Translations under genes and position numbers: made by a program
The notes under the pieces: model-generated
Told to the model about the DNA's origin: nothing
The model's input: only the letters and a program-made list of their open reading frames with translations
The model's database searches: none
Shown: positions 5,516 to 13,004 of the stretch, piece by piece
Numbering within the stretch: position 1 is the stretch's first letter
Layout: each line of letters begins with the position of its first letter
Origin: a virus
DNA length: 53,555 bases
Virus record (IMG/VR): IMGVR_UViG_3300045051_000356
Coordinates: 1-53,555 of that record
Reading direction: 5' to 3' (one strand)

Positions 5516-6199
5516 TCACGGTCGCGTCCCCTTCTCGCCGTCGCGGTAGCGGGCGACGAGTTCGATCGCCTCGGTTCGGATTCGGCTAGCCGTTGCCTTT
5601 TCAGACGCCCCCAGTGACTCCCGCAACTCGGTCATCCACCCGCACAGGTTGTCCAGCATGCTCAGCAGCTCGCCCACGTCGCGCGCGGGTTGCTCGGACT
5701 GCGCAAGCGCAAAGTCGCTGGCCAGCTTCTCGGCGATGTGGTGAGCCGGCTTCACGCAGTCGTTGGTTTTGCAGTATCGGCACTCCCTCGGCGGAACGTT
5801 GATCCCGCGCGGTGTATTGCATGGGCAACCGTCGTCGCAGAGCATGTGCTCAAGCAGCAGCGTCTTTCCGCACCCGTTGCACTTCTTCGCGGTCTGCGTC
5901 TCACCCTCGGGATGGGACAACTCGCGCGCCCCCTCTTCATCAACACGGCATTCGCTCGCCAGAGCGAGCATCACCCGCGAGGCACCCTCGAACGCTGATC
6001 GCCTTCCCTCCAGGTTGCCGGTGATGCGTTCGCGATCTGCCCGCTTCACCGCCTCGTCGCGCTCTGCCTTCGCGCGGTCCAATTCTGAAATTAGACCAGC
6101 TTCGCAGCTCTCGCACTGAGCGCGAAGCTGTGCCTCAAGTTCCGCGATGCGGGCTCGCAGATTCCCGACCCCTTCGTTGTTTTCGCTCACCGTTGGCAT
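5516..6199 (-). CDS. Unknown coiled-coil/zinc protein with PARDVGELL module and RDGEKG tail
   Basis: This 227-residue protein starts at the ATG at 6197-6199 after AAGGCGG. Residues ~15-65 form a coiled coil (NLRARIAELEAQLRAQCESC; ELDRAKAERDEAVKRADRER). A central Cys cluster follows (KCNGCGKTLLLEHMLCDDGC; ECRYCKTNDC), consistent with two zinc sites. The C-terminal third has EQPARDVGELLSMLDNL and ends VARYRDGEKGTRP, paralogous to the protein at 1433-2125. No enzymatic motif is seen. Confidence 0.6.
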   Translation of the reverse strand: MPTVSENNEGVGNLRARIAELEAQLRAQCESCEAGLISELDRAKAERDEAVKRADRERITGNLEGRRSAFEGASRVMLALASECRVDEEGARELSHPEGETQTAKKCNGCGKTLLLEHMLCDDGCPCNTPRGINVPPRECRYCKTNDCVKPAHHIAEKLASDFALAQSEQPARDVGELLSMLDNLCGWMTELRESLGASEKATASRIRTEAIELVARYRDGEKGTRP

Positions 6200-6200
6200 G

Positions 6201-6569
6201 TCATGCCGCCTTTCTTCCAAGTAGCCGCTGAGTCCTCTCGATCATCTCGTCTTGCCACTGGCGCCGACGGGCGTTGTCCCAGCCCTCGCAGAACCCGCGT
6301 CGCAAGTGCCACTGGTCGTGGTGCTGCCTGCACAGCGGGATCGCTGTGATGTCCGGCGCCTTCTTTCCCTTTGCGTGCTCTCCAGCGTGGTGCGGGTCTC
6401 GCTTGCGGCTGTAGCAGGGCTGGATCAAGCACGGCAGCTTTCGAACCTGGGCCAGGTATTCCAGATCCCGATCCACGTCGTCACCGCGCCGCGGCCGCAG
6501 TCGTCGTGGGTTGATCCGCGTCTTCCGACGCATGGGTGTGCGTCTTCGCAATGGAGAGCGGCGTAGCAT
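6201..6569 (-). CDS. HNH endonuclease-like protein, DUF968/Ref-like
   Basis: This is a 122-residue protein with a very basic N-terminus (LRRSPLRRRTPMRRKTRINP). The core LIQPCYSRKRDPHHAGEHAK followed by ITAIPLCRQHHDQWH has the two cysteines, HH pair and terminal His spacing of the HNH fold seen in phage DUF968 and the P1 Ref recombination nuclease. The ATG at 6567-6569 overlaps the upstream stop (ATGA) and has GGAAGG upstream. It probably cleaves DNA in recombination or replication; the closest activity (RecA-dependent or not) cannot be told from the sequence. Confidence 0.75.
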   Translation of the reverse strand: MLRRSPLRRRTPMRRKTRINPRRLRPRRGDDVDRDLEYLAQVRKLPCLIQPCYSRKRDPHHAGEHAKGKKAPDITAIPLCRQHHDQWHLRRGFCEGWDNARRRQWQDEMIERTQRLLGRKAA

Positions 6570-6802
6570 CAGGCCTTCCCCCGCGGAGAAAACCTAACGG
6601 GATTGGATGAGCGCTTCGGCCACCACCATTCCTTTCCTTGCTGACGCGCCGAAATCCACAAGTGTGCACCTCGATCAACAGGAACCCGAAACCCTGGTTG
6701 ACCTCCGAAGGTTTCGACCGCGGCGACCACCAGGTGTCGAACTCCCAGGCATCCGAAGGGAACTGCCACCATGTCTCCAACCTGGGGCGATCGGGACGGC
6801 AT
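6569..6802 (-). CDS. Small unknown protein (77 aa)
   Basis: The ATG at 6800-6802 has GAGGAG 9 nt upstream and overlaps the preceding stop. A short beta-rich sequence (VGDMVAVPFGCLGVRHLVVA) ends in a basic, Trp-rich segment (KEWWWPKRSSNPVRF). It may be a small SH3-like barrel by pattern. No family recognised. Confidence 0.6.
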   Translation of the reverse strand: MPSRSPQVGDMVAVPFGCLGVRHLVVAAVETFGGQPGFRVPVDRGAHLWISARQQGKEWWWPKRSSNPVRFSPRGKA

Positions 6803-7329
6803 CAAGATCTCTCCTCTGCTTCGTATCTCGCCGCCATCCCGGCGACTTCGCGAAGCCTTGCGATCGCCCCGTTTCTCTCAGCGCGGGCAACGGCCAGATC
6901 CCCCTGGATCTTGGCCAGCGCACCCCTCTGCTCCTCGCACACGCGCGCCAGGTGTCCCGGGTCGTACGCTTCTGCCGCGAGTTCCAGTTCCGTGAGCGGA
7001 TCGGGCGGCTCAGCCTCCGTGCTGTAGACCAGCACGCCAAGCCCAGTGTGGAGGGCGTGCATCCACTCGCTGCGCATTCCTGGGCTCGGCTCGCGTGTTC
7101 CTACGGATACCAACTTTCCGCAGAGCCCGATCTCCCGCTTGCAAGCTTCGATGGCCGCGGGCTCGTCATCCGCGAATGTCCCCGACTCTGCCCAGTCGAT
7201 CCATGGCGCGCAGATGATCCACTCGGGGTGCTTCCGCTCCAGGTACGCGACCCACCGTTTCGCCCTGGCCAGATTCGCGGGGTTCTGCCCGTAGGGGTGG
7301 CTCACCCAAACAACCTCACGGAGGGTCAC
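6802..7329 (-). CDS. Deoxyribosyltransferase-like protein (DUF4406-type)
   Basis: The GTG at 7327-7329 overlaps the upstream stop as GTGA. The first ~90 residues (VVWVSHPYGQNPANLARAKR, then IICAPWIDWAE and GKLVSVGTREPSPGM) follow the Rossmann-like nucleoside 2-deoxyribosyltransferase pattern: a first strand ending SHPYG, a helix with a conserved Asn/Arg, an APW strand and an Asp/Glu-containing loop. The C-terminal ~60 residues are a charged coiled coil. The catalytic Glu is not certain. It could act in nucleotide metabolism or nucleotide sensing. Confidence 0.65.
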   Translation of the reverse strand: MTLREVVWVSHPYGQNPANLARAKRWVAYLERKHPEWIICAPWIDWAESGTFADDEPAAIEACKREIGLCGKLVSVGTREPSPGMRSEWMHALHTGLGVLVYSTEAEPPDPLTELELAAEAYDPGHLARVCEEQRGALAKIQGDLAVARAERNGAIARLREVAGMAARYEAEERS

Positions 7330-7817
7330 GCGCGCACCTCGCGTGGCGAGCGATCGAGCGGCATGACAACTGCCACCAGATCGTCGCCGTCGTACCCAGC
7401 AATCCCAGCCCAAGGGCCTCCCGATTCGCTGTGTTTCACAACAAGGCCGTCCAGAAGCTGTCCCAAGCGATCCTGGACGCAAACGACGACATCGCCGGCC
7501 ACGTAGACCCGCTGGCCGATGTCCTCGTCGATGATGTCGAGAGAAATGTCGTCGGGGGTGTTTCCTGACCGATACGGAATTCGACGGCTCACGTCCTCAA
7601 TCAAAATGACTTCGTCAGCGTTCCTGACCAACAACTCGCGGATGCGATAGGGATCTCGAACGGCTGTTGTGAACCCCATTTCTCCACAACTCGGGTCGAC
7701 GAGAACCATTGCGTGGGGACCTATCAGCCAGCGCGGGCTTTGGCCCAACCACTCCCATCCGTCTTCGCCTGTGCAGCAGTCGATCAAGAACTCGCGTGTG
7801 AGGATTCGTCCAGCCAT
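7326..7817 (-). CDS. Unknown early protein (163 aa)
   Basis: The ATG at 7815-7817 is 11 nt after AAAGGA. It begins MAGRILTREFLIDCCTGEDG and shows an alternation of beta strands with acidic loops (LLVRNADEVILIEDVSRRIP; DDISLDIIDEDIGQRVYVAG; DVVVCVQDRLGQLLDGLVVK). No motif identifies a function. It is coupled by GTGA to the deoxyribosyltransferase-like gene downstream. Confidence 0.6.
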   Translation of the reverse strand: MAGRILTREFLIDCCTGEDGWEWLGQSPRWLIGPHAMVLVDPSCGEMGFTTAVRDPYRIRELLVRNADEVILIEDVSRRIPYRSGNTPDDISLDIIDEDIGQRVYVAGDVVVCVQDRLGQLLDGLVVKHSESGGPWAGIAGYDGDDLVAVVMPLDRSPREVRA

Positions 7818-7890
7818 CTGTCGAGGTCCTTTCGTCCGTCGTGACCAGGGCGCCGCCAACGATGTGCAGTCGTCGGCTGCGCCGTTGCGC

Positions 7891-8820
7891 TTACTCGGGC
7901 GTGCCCACCAGCAGCGGGAGGCCCGTTTCCTTCTTCACCAGGTCGCAAGACTCTTTGATCGCGGCGTCCAGCGTCTCCTCGTATCGGTGAAGCTCCATGA
8001 TCCAAACCAGCGCGCCCTCGCGCTTGCGGTAGCGCAGGCAAACCACCATCTGGTAGCGGTCCTCTCCGCGGAAAACCGGGATCGCGATCAAGAACGCGCT
8101 CGGGATCTTGAGTTCTTCTCCGTTTTCTCCGACATGGGTCTCGCTGAAGCGGATCTGCTTCTCTCCAGACTTCAGATTCACGATGTTCGCAACCTTCGCC
8201 TCGACGGTGATGGACAACCCGCGCGACAGCTCCATCAACTTCGAAGGTGTGGCGAACGTGAGCCCGCTCATGTTGGCGAACATCGCGGCCGACGGAAGCG
8301 CCTGCGCCGGGTCGATCGTCTCGACGATGTGAGACTCAATGAACTCCGCGAACGCGGCCTGGGTCATCTCCTTTTTGTTGAGACCCGTCCATTCTCTCCA
8401 CTCCGTGGACAAGGGAAACGCGTACTTCGATCGGTGCTCACCGTGTCGCGCTTCGCTGTCGTGGCCTGCGCGGTGATAGTCGAGCACGGCCGTGATTGAC
8501 GGTTGCGCGCGATCGGTGTTGGCAAACACAACCGAATCGGCATCCTTGAATCGATTCGTGTGCTCGATCAGCGAGGCCAGATCTCCCATCGTCGCCGTGC
8601 CCTTGCGTCGCTCGATTGGGGATCGGTACTCGTCGAGATACTTCTTCACACTTTCCAGCTTCACCGAAGAGCGTCCCTCTTCGTCCACAGTCGGCATTAG
8701 CGCGATCTGGCGCGGCTTCCCGTTTGCGTCTTCGACGGTGACGAACTTCGGCTCGAACGCCGCACGTCGGGCAAGCTCTGCCAATTCCATCGGGCTGACT
8801 GTCGTCTTCTCTTCGCTCAT
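7891..8820 (-). CDS. DUF2303 family protein (YfdQ-like)
   Basis: This 309-residue protein matches the DUF2303 pattern: an early QIALMPT strand, a long middle region with ITAVLDYHRAGHDSEARHGEHRS (quoted in part: AVLDYHRAG), the AFPLSTEWREW segment, EFIESHIVETIDP, and a C-terminal beta domain. The family is found in prophages beside recombination or replication genes; its biochemical role is not established. It is coupled (TAATG) to the small gene upstream, and the pair probably acts together. Confidence 0.8.
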   Translation of the reverse strand: MSEEKTTVSPMELAELARRAAFEPKFVTVEDANGKPRQIALMPTVDEEGRSSVKLESVKKYLDEYRSPIERRKGTATMGDLASLIEHTNRFKDADSVVFANTDRAQPSITAVLDYHRAGHDSEARHGEHRSKYAFPLSTEWREWTGLNKKEMTQAAFAEFIESHIVETIDPAQALPSAAMFANMSGLTFATPSKLMELSRGLSITVEAKVANIVNLKSGEKQIRFSETHVGENGEELKIPSAFLIAIPVFRGEDRYQMVVCLRYRKREGALVWIMELHRYEETLDAAIKESCDLVKKETGLPLLVGTPE

Positions 8821-9197
8821 TACGGCACGCTCCTCATGTTGGTTACGGTTCCTCCGAGGCCATCGCGCATCGGCAAATCAGGCTGGCGGGGGTTGTGGTC
8901 GATGATCTCGGCCGTCTTCGGGTTGAGCCATCGACGCGTGATCTCGTTCGGGATCTTGGGTGCCTTGTGGCTCGTGTCCGCCTTGATGGAGACCTCGCCC
9001 GCGGCGGTAACGGAGATCAGCAGCTTGACGGTGATCGTCCCGCTGGCGCTGCCCGTGTTTCCCTTGGAGAGAGCGCACTCCTGCGTCTGCTTCAGCAGGG
9101 TAGTCAGTTCCTCGTCGAGTCGGGCGACAACAGATCCGTATCCCAGACTGGCCAGTAGATCGTGAAAGTGTTTCGGTTCCTGTTTCTCGGTTCCCAT
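8820..9197 (-). CDS. Unknown protein (125 aa), partner of DUF2303
   Basis: The ATG at 9195-9197 has GAAAGGA upstream. An N-terminal helix (KHFHDLLASLGYGSVVARLD) is followed by a beta segment (ASGTITVKLLISVTAAGEVS) and a C-terminal motif with TRRWLNPKT. Such small proteins frequently lie before DUF2303 genes in prophages, as I recall. It may bind DNA or be a co-factor of its neighbour. Confidence 0.6.
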   Translation of the reverse strand: MGTEKQEPKHFHDLLASLGYGSVVARLDEELTTLLKQTQECALSKGNTGSASGTITVKLLISVTAAGEVSIKADTSHKAPKIPNEITRRWLNPKTAEIIDHNPRQPDLPMRDGLGGTVTNMRSVP

Positions 9198-9216
9198 GTC
9201 TGTCCTTTCGTCTTGC

Positions 9217-9564
9217 TCACACGCTCATTGCTGCGAACTTGCGTTTCAGCGCCTGCAGAGTTCGGCGCATCTCTTCCGCTTGCTCCGGGGTGATCGGCGT
9301 GAATGGCTTCTCCAGCTTCTTCTCCTCACGAACGGGCAGCGCCTTCGCGTGCGCCCTGATGGCCGCTGGACTCGGGCAAAAGCGCTCCTCTTGAATCGCC
9401 TTCTCGAAAGCCCCACGCATGCGGTCAGGCCCAAGCGGGCGCAACACGCGCCAGTAGGCGTCGAATCCATGCTTGTCGAACGTCCGGCCGTATGCGGCGG
9501 ATAGCTCGGCAAAGCACTCGCGGAACACGGTGAGGGTCGGAGACTCTTTCGGTCTGTCTTCCAT
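9217..9564 (-). CDS. Helicase-loader-like replication protein (G39P/P-like)
   Basis: This 115-residue helical protein starts at the ATG at 9562-9564 after AGGAG. The pattern of an N-terminal helix pair (VFRECFAELSAAYG, FDAYWRVLRPLGPDRMRGAF) followed by FCPSPAAIRAHAKAL and a basic tail matches phage helicase loaders of the SPP1 G39P type. Its position right after the replication initiator gene supports a role in loading the host replicative helicase. The assignment is by pattern only. Confidence 0.6.
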   Translation of the reverse strand: MEDRPKESPTLTVFRECFAELSAAYGRTFDKHGFDAYWRVLRPLGPDRMRGAFEKAIQEERFCPSPAAIRAHAKALPVREEKKLEKPFTPITPEQAEEMRRTLQALKRKFAAMSV

Positions 9565-9573
9565 TCGTGGCTC

Positions 9574-10482
9574 CTAAAAGTCGGGGGTGTAGTCGGCTGG
9601 GATGCCTCCGCGGACGCGCGGCAGTGGGCTCGCCCTGGCCGCACCGAGGCCGTTGTAGGACCGGCAAAACTTGAGGACCGTCCACGGGGACATCCCGTCG
9701 TCCGCGACGAACAGCGCGAGCCGGCGCTCAATCTCCTCGGTCTGGTCTTTTCCGCTGCTCTGCAGGCTGCGCAGCAGCTCTCCCGCGTCGCGGTCGCAAA
9801 ATGAGCCCGGGTGATACGGGCCCCGCTCCGGCCGCGCGCGCTCCATCGCGACCTTCAGGCAGTGAATCAGGTTGTGGGCCGTGGTCGGGCGAACCTTGGC
9901 CGGCTGATCGCTGGTGGCCGTCGCCGTCTCCGTGGGCTCCTGCTCCGGTGTACTGGCACCAGGGATCGCGCGAGATGGGGGATCTTGTTCCTGATCCTGT
10001 TCCTGATCCTGGCTTCGGAGGGGCTTCGCAGGGCCTTCTGAGGGCCTTCGGTTCGCGAGTTCTTCCGGAAGGTGAAACGGCTCCCTGTAGATCTCGACAA
10101 AGTCCCAGAAAAACCGGGACTTCCTGTATTCCTGAAGGGCCGAGATCACGCCCTTGATCTGGTTGTCCCCTGGCTTCAACTCCTCGGCGATCTGCTCGAA
10201 CGCCATGTGAGGGACGAAGACGATCTCTTCATCGGCGTCGTAGTGGGCGAAACCCACTTCGGAGAGGGTTCGAAGGGCCTCCGAAGCCCCTTCGATGGTC
10301 AGGCCGGCCACCTCGTGAGCGATCAGGGCAAGCGGCAGGTAGTAGAGCCCGATCATGTTCGAGGAGCCGCAGCTCATCAGGTAGGCGCCCAGCAGCTGTG
10401 CCTGGGGCCCCGCCTTGCGCAGCTTCTTCCCCGTCTCTCCGGTCCAGTACCGGGATCGAATCTTTGCGTAGTCGCGAGCCAC
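9574..10482 (-). CDS. Phage replication initiator (winged-helix replisome organiser)
   Basis: This 302-residue protein starts at a GTG (10480-10482) after GGCGG and just past the upstream TAG. The N-terminal 120 residues (MARDYAKIRSRYWTGETGKK; LLGAYLMSCGSSNMIGLYYL; EGASEALRTLSEVGFAHYD) form the winged-helix domain typical of phage replication organisers. A low-complexity linker with the DQEQDQEQD repeat follows, then a C-terminal domain likely to contact the helicase loader encoded next. DNA repeats in the linker-coding region (9986-10050) may be origin iterons. Confidence 0.75.
   Translation of the reverse strand: MARDYAKIRSRYWTGETGKKLRKAGPQAQLLGAYLMSCGSSNMIGLYYLPLALIAHEVAGLTIEGASEALRTLSEVGFAHYDADEEIVFVPHMAFEQIAEELKPGDNQIKGVISALQEYRKSRFFWDFVEIYREPFHLPEELANRRPSEGPAKPLRSQDQEQDQEQDPPSRAIPGASTPEQEPTETATATSDQPAKVRPTTAHNLIHCLKVAMERARPERGPYHPGSFCDRDAGELLRSLQSSGKDQTEEIERRLALFVADDGMSPWTVLKFCRSYNGLGAARASPLPRVRGGIPADYTPDF
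9986..10050. repeat. Short tandem repeats inside the replication initiator gene (candidate origin iterons)
   Basis: Two exact tandem 12-bp units (TGTTCCTGATCC) occupy 9986-10009, followed by four degenerate ~10-11 bp units of the type GGGCTTCG/GGGCCTTC to about 10050. They encode the linker of the replication protein. The layout recalls lambda ori inside gene O. Confidence 0.45.
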
Positions 10483-11181
10483 CTATGCCGCCTTCCTGCC
10501 GTCGCTGTCGACCCGCACCAGGTGGCAGCCACGGCGCGCTACCGTGGACATGGCCTTGTCGATCGTCTCGCTCGGTACGCGCCAGTGCCTTCTCCCGCTC
10601 GCCCTCTTTGGCTTGGCCAGGCCGAATGCCTCAAGGTGGTTTCGGACCACGTCCCACGTCGTTCCCATGCGCCTCGCCGCGCTCGCGATCGTCTCTGTCT
10701 GCATCCACGTGGCGACAGCGGCGTCGACGTCGTCAGGGTCTACGAAAAATGATCCCGGGCGCTTTTTGCTCGGCCGCCTGATCCCCGCGTGTATTCCGAC
10801 GCCAGCGAACTTCAGGATCTCTCTCAGCTGCCCGCACGCGAATCCGGTGCGCTCCGCCGCGTGGGACAGCCTCTCGTATCCCTGTGGGCACCCGAGGCCA
10901 AGCCCGAGCTTCTGCGCGCGCCAGTAGCACGTGATCTGGGTGCGCTTCATCGCGCGAGCTACCGCCTTGAGCGGCGCGCCCCAAAGCATTCGCAGCTTCT
11001 CGTCGTCGGCCGTCGTCCATCGGCGCCGCACGTCGAGCCCCAGGCGGCGCATGCGGTGAAACGTGGCGCACGTTGTCCGGCCGATCTTCGCAGCGATCGC
11101 CTTCGCCGAAACTCGGCCGGCCTCAGCGCGGATCACGTCGTCCTCTTCGGCTGTCCATGGTCGCGATTTCGCGCCGGTCAC
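10483..11181 (-). CDS. DNA-binding protein with repeated HTH/SANT-like domains
   Basis: This 232-residue, strongly basic protein starts at GTG 11179-11181, overlapping the upstream stop (GTGA), with GAGGAG upstream. Residues ~7-50 (SRPWTAEEDDVIRAEAGRVS, KAIAAKIGRTTCATFHRMR) and ~54-95 (RRWTTADDEKLRMLWGAP, VARAMKRTQITCYWRAQKLG) are two Myb/SANT-like helix-turn-helix repeats, each starting with a conserved Trp. A later HTH (ETIASAARRMGTTWDVVRNH) follows. It is probably an early regulator or replication accessory protein. Confidence 0.7.
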   Translation of the reverse strand: MTGAKSRPWTAEEDDVIRAEAGRVSAKAIAAKIGRTTCATFHRMRRLGLDVRRRWTTADDEKLRMLWGAPLKAVARAMKRTQITCYWRAQKLGLGLGCPQGYERLSHAAERTGFACGQLREILKFAGVGIHAGIRRPSKKRPGSFFVDPDDVDAAVATWMQTETIASAARRMGTTWDVVRNHLEAFGLAKPKRASGRRHWRVPSETIDKAMSTVARRGCHLVRVDSDGRKAA

Positions 11182-11510
11182 GTGCGCACTTCTCCTCGCG
11201 CCCGCTCAAGCAGGCGCGCCGCTGTTTCCCTAAGCCCTGCGCTTCCCTCGACCCTCTTGATCGCGTGTCTCACCGTCGAGTGGCCGATCACCGACCCGAT
11301 CTCCGCAAGGCTCAGGGACGTCTGCTGGCGCAGAATCCAGCAGACTACGTGCCTGGCATCGGATCGCTGCTGCACACCGCGCCCTCGGTTTGTGATCCAG
11401 CGAGGCGATCTGTCGTAGTGGTCCGCAACGACAGATAGGGCCGCTGTGATTCTCTCGGACCACTTGACGTAGGCACGAGCCAGTGCAGCCGCCCAGTCGT
11501 TTCTGGTCAC
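11178..11510 (-). CDS. DnaA domain IV-like DNA-binding protein
   Basis: The 110-residue product resembles the C-terminal DNA-binding domain of DnaA: SDARHVVCWILRQQTSLSLA followed by EIGSVIGHSTVRHAIKRVE is the helix-turn-helix plus signature helix that reads DnaA boxes. There is no AAA+ domain. The GTG start at 11508-11510 overlaps the upstream stop. It could bind the phage or host origin, or act as an antagonist or regulator. Context beside the replication genes supports an origin-related job. Confidence 0.75.
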   Translation of the reverse strand: MTRNDWAAALARAYVKWSERITAALSVVADHYDRSPRWITNRGRGVQQRSDARHVVCWILRQQTSLSLAEIGSVIGHSTVRHAIKRVEGSAGLRETAARLLERARGEVRT

Positions 11511-11686
11511 TTGCTCGCCCCCATCTCGGCGGCGCGTGCCGGGTGCACCGACGTGATCTGCAGCGTGCGACCCGTTGGCCAGTTCTTCTCTTCGTCGTCC
11601 ACGTGTTTGGCGAGAGCGGCCGGCCCGAAGACCACCGAAACGGACGAGCGATCCGCCGTGCTGAACGTGACCCGAAACGCGCTCAC
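11507..11686 (-). CDS. Small unknown protein (59 aa)
   Basis: The GTG at 11684-11686 overlaps the upstream stop as GTGA. The sequence VSAFRVTFSTADRSSVSVVF followed by GPAALAKHVDDEEKNWPTG is beta-rich then acidic. No family recognised; support is from coupling and reading frame. Confidence 0.55.
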   Translation of the reverse strand: MSAFRVTFSTADRSSVSVVFGPAALAKHVDDEEKNWPTGRTLQITSVHPARAAEMGASK

Positions 11687-11895
11687 GACGCCCGCTCCAG
11701 CGTCTCGGTAACGGTCCGCTTGAACACGGCCCAGCGCCCGACGTCGTCGGCGGGCCTCTCTGCGTTCAAACGCTCGACCTTCTCTCTCACGACGTCGAGG
11801 TCTGAATTCCAACAGTTGAGCCTGTCGATAACGTCACCGTCGCCGCTGACATACACGGGTGCGAATGAGATCGCGGGTGGGCGCGAAATGATCAC
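11683..11895 (-). CDS. Small unknown protein (70 aa)
   Basis: A GTG at 11893-11895 has AGGAG 6 nt upstream, which sets the start. The product begins VIISRPPAISFAPVYVSGDG and ends in a charged helix (LDVVREKVERLNAERPADDV). It is coupled by 4-bp overlap to the next gene. No family recognised. Confidence 0.55.
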   Translation of the reverse strand: MIISRPPAISFAPVYVSGDGDVIDRLNCWNSDLDVVREKVERLNAERPADDVGRWAVFKRTVTETLERAS

Positions 11896-11904
11896 GGTGT
11901 GCTC

Positions 11905-12141
11905 CTAGTTCTTGAGGTTGTTGGGCCGCCGATCGATCGATGTCGTCTGCATCTCTCCGGGAGGGCACGGGTACCACCAGGTGGTGATGGATGCGCGGCG
12001 CGGGCGACGAATGCGAGACGCAACCCAGGACACCAGTCCGGCCAGCAGCGTCCCGATAGCGCGCAGTGCCTCGTAGGCGAGCGCGAAGGCAATGGCCAAC
12101 ACGAGCAGCGCAAGGCCCGTGATGACGATCGGGTGGATCAT
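11905..12141 (-). CDS. Small inner-membrane protein (78 aa)
   Basis: The ATG at 12139-12141 overlaps the Dam-methylase stop and follows GGAGGG. A hydrophobic stretch (PIVITGLALLVLAIAFALAY and then IGTLLAGLVSWVA) predicts one or two membrane helices near the N-terminus, followed by a basic cytoplasmic tail (SRIRRPRRAS). A superinfection-exclusion or signalling role is possible but unsupported. Confidence 0.6.
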   Translation of the reverse strand: MIHPIVITGLALLVLAIAFALAYEALRAIGTLLAGLVSWVASRIRRPRRASITTWWYPCPPGEMQTTSIDRRPNNLKN

Positions 12142-13004
12142 CGCTGTCCCTCCGGGTGATGGGTGCCGCCGCACAGGTTGTGGATCAGCAGCTCCGTGCA
12201 GGCGCCGCGGCTAGCAGTGCTCGCAGCGACCGAGCGCTTCCCGATCACCTCGTCGATCTGAAAACCGGCGTACAGCTCGCGCACAGCGGTGGCATTGGAC
12301 TGGGACACGAGAACGTGGGCCCCGTTGTCGGCCGCCTGCCGGATCATCGCCGCAAGATCTCGCTGGTCGTCCATTGTGAATCCGCTGCGCGTGTAGGCCG
12401 TAAAATTGGCCGTCGCGCTGGTGGGCACGTACGGCGGATCGGCGTAGATGAAAGTGCGCGAGCTTGTTCCGCTAGGGAGAAATGACTTGCGGAAGTCGAG
12501 ATTCCCAACGGTCACGCGGCATCGGTTTATCGCTTCCGAACACGCGCAGATCGCCTCTGCGTTGACGATGCTCTTCCGCTTCCTGCTCGCGTCCATCGGG
12601 GCGTTGAACTCACCGTTGCCATTCACGCGCCACAACCCGTTGAAGCTCGTGTGATTGAGGTAGATCACCCAGGCCGCGCACTTCGCCAGGTCCCACGGGT
12701 CGGGCGGATTCGATCGGACGACCCTGTAGTAGCGGGCGCTGTGCTTCTTCGCGTGCTCGCCCAACTGGCAGATCACGGCGCCCAGGTGGTGGGCAATTCC
12801 ACTGTACGCCCCAATCAGGTGTGGGTTCGCATCTGTTAGGACCGCGTGCTTTCCGACCAGCCGATCGGCCAAGGCGAAGAACAGCGACCCGGCGCCCACG
12901 AACGGCTCGATGTACACATCGAAGTCGGCGGGCACCCTGGCCAACAGCTCGGGCAGCAGCCGGGTCTTTCCGCCGCTCCAGCGGAGGAATGGACGCGCGC
13001 TCAC
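12138..13004 (-). CDS. DNA adenine methyltransferase, D12 class (Dam-like)
   Basis: This enzyme transfers a methyl group from S-adenosylmethionine to adenine N6. The SAM-binding motif (PFLRWSGGKTRLLPEL), the IEPFVGAGSLFF motif and the catalytic YADPPY motif (near residue 190) are all present, with the D12-type target region between. Two starts are possible: ATG 13010 lies directly against GGAGGA, whereas GTG 13004 is 6 nt from it and gives the GTGA overlap used across this operon, so I prefer GTG. No restriction enzyme is adjacent; it likely protects phage DNA or alters regulation. Confidence 0.9.
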   Translation of the reverse strand: MSARPFLRWSGGKTRLLPELLARVPADFDVYIEPFVGAGSLFFALADRLVGKHAVLTDANPHLIGAYSGIAHHLGAVICQLGEHAKKHSARYYRVVRSNPPDPWDLAKCAAWVIYLNHTSFNGLWRVNGNGEFNAPMDASRKRKSIVNAEAICACSEAINRCRVTVGNLDFRKSFLPSGTSSRTFIYADPPYVPTSATANFTAYTRSGFTMDDQRDLAAMIRQAADNGAHVLVSQSNATAVRELYAGFQIDEVIGKRSVAASTASRGACTELLIHNLCGGTHHPEGQR

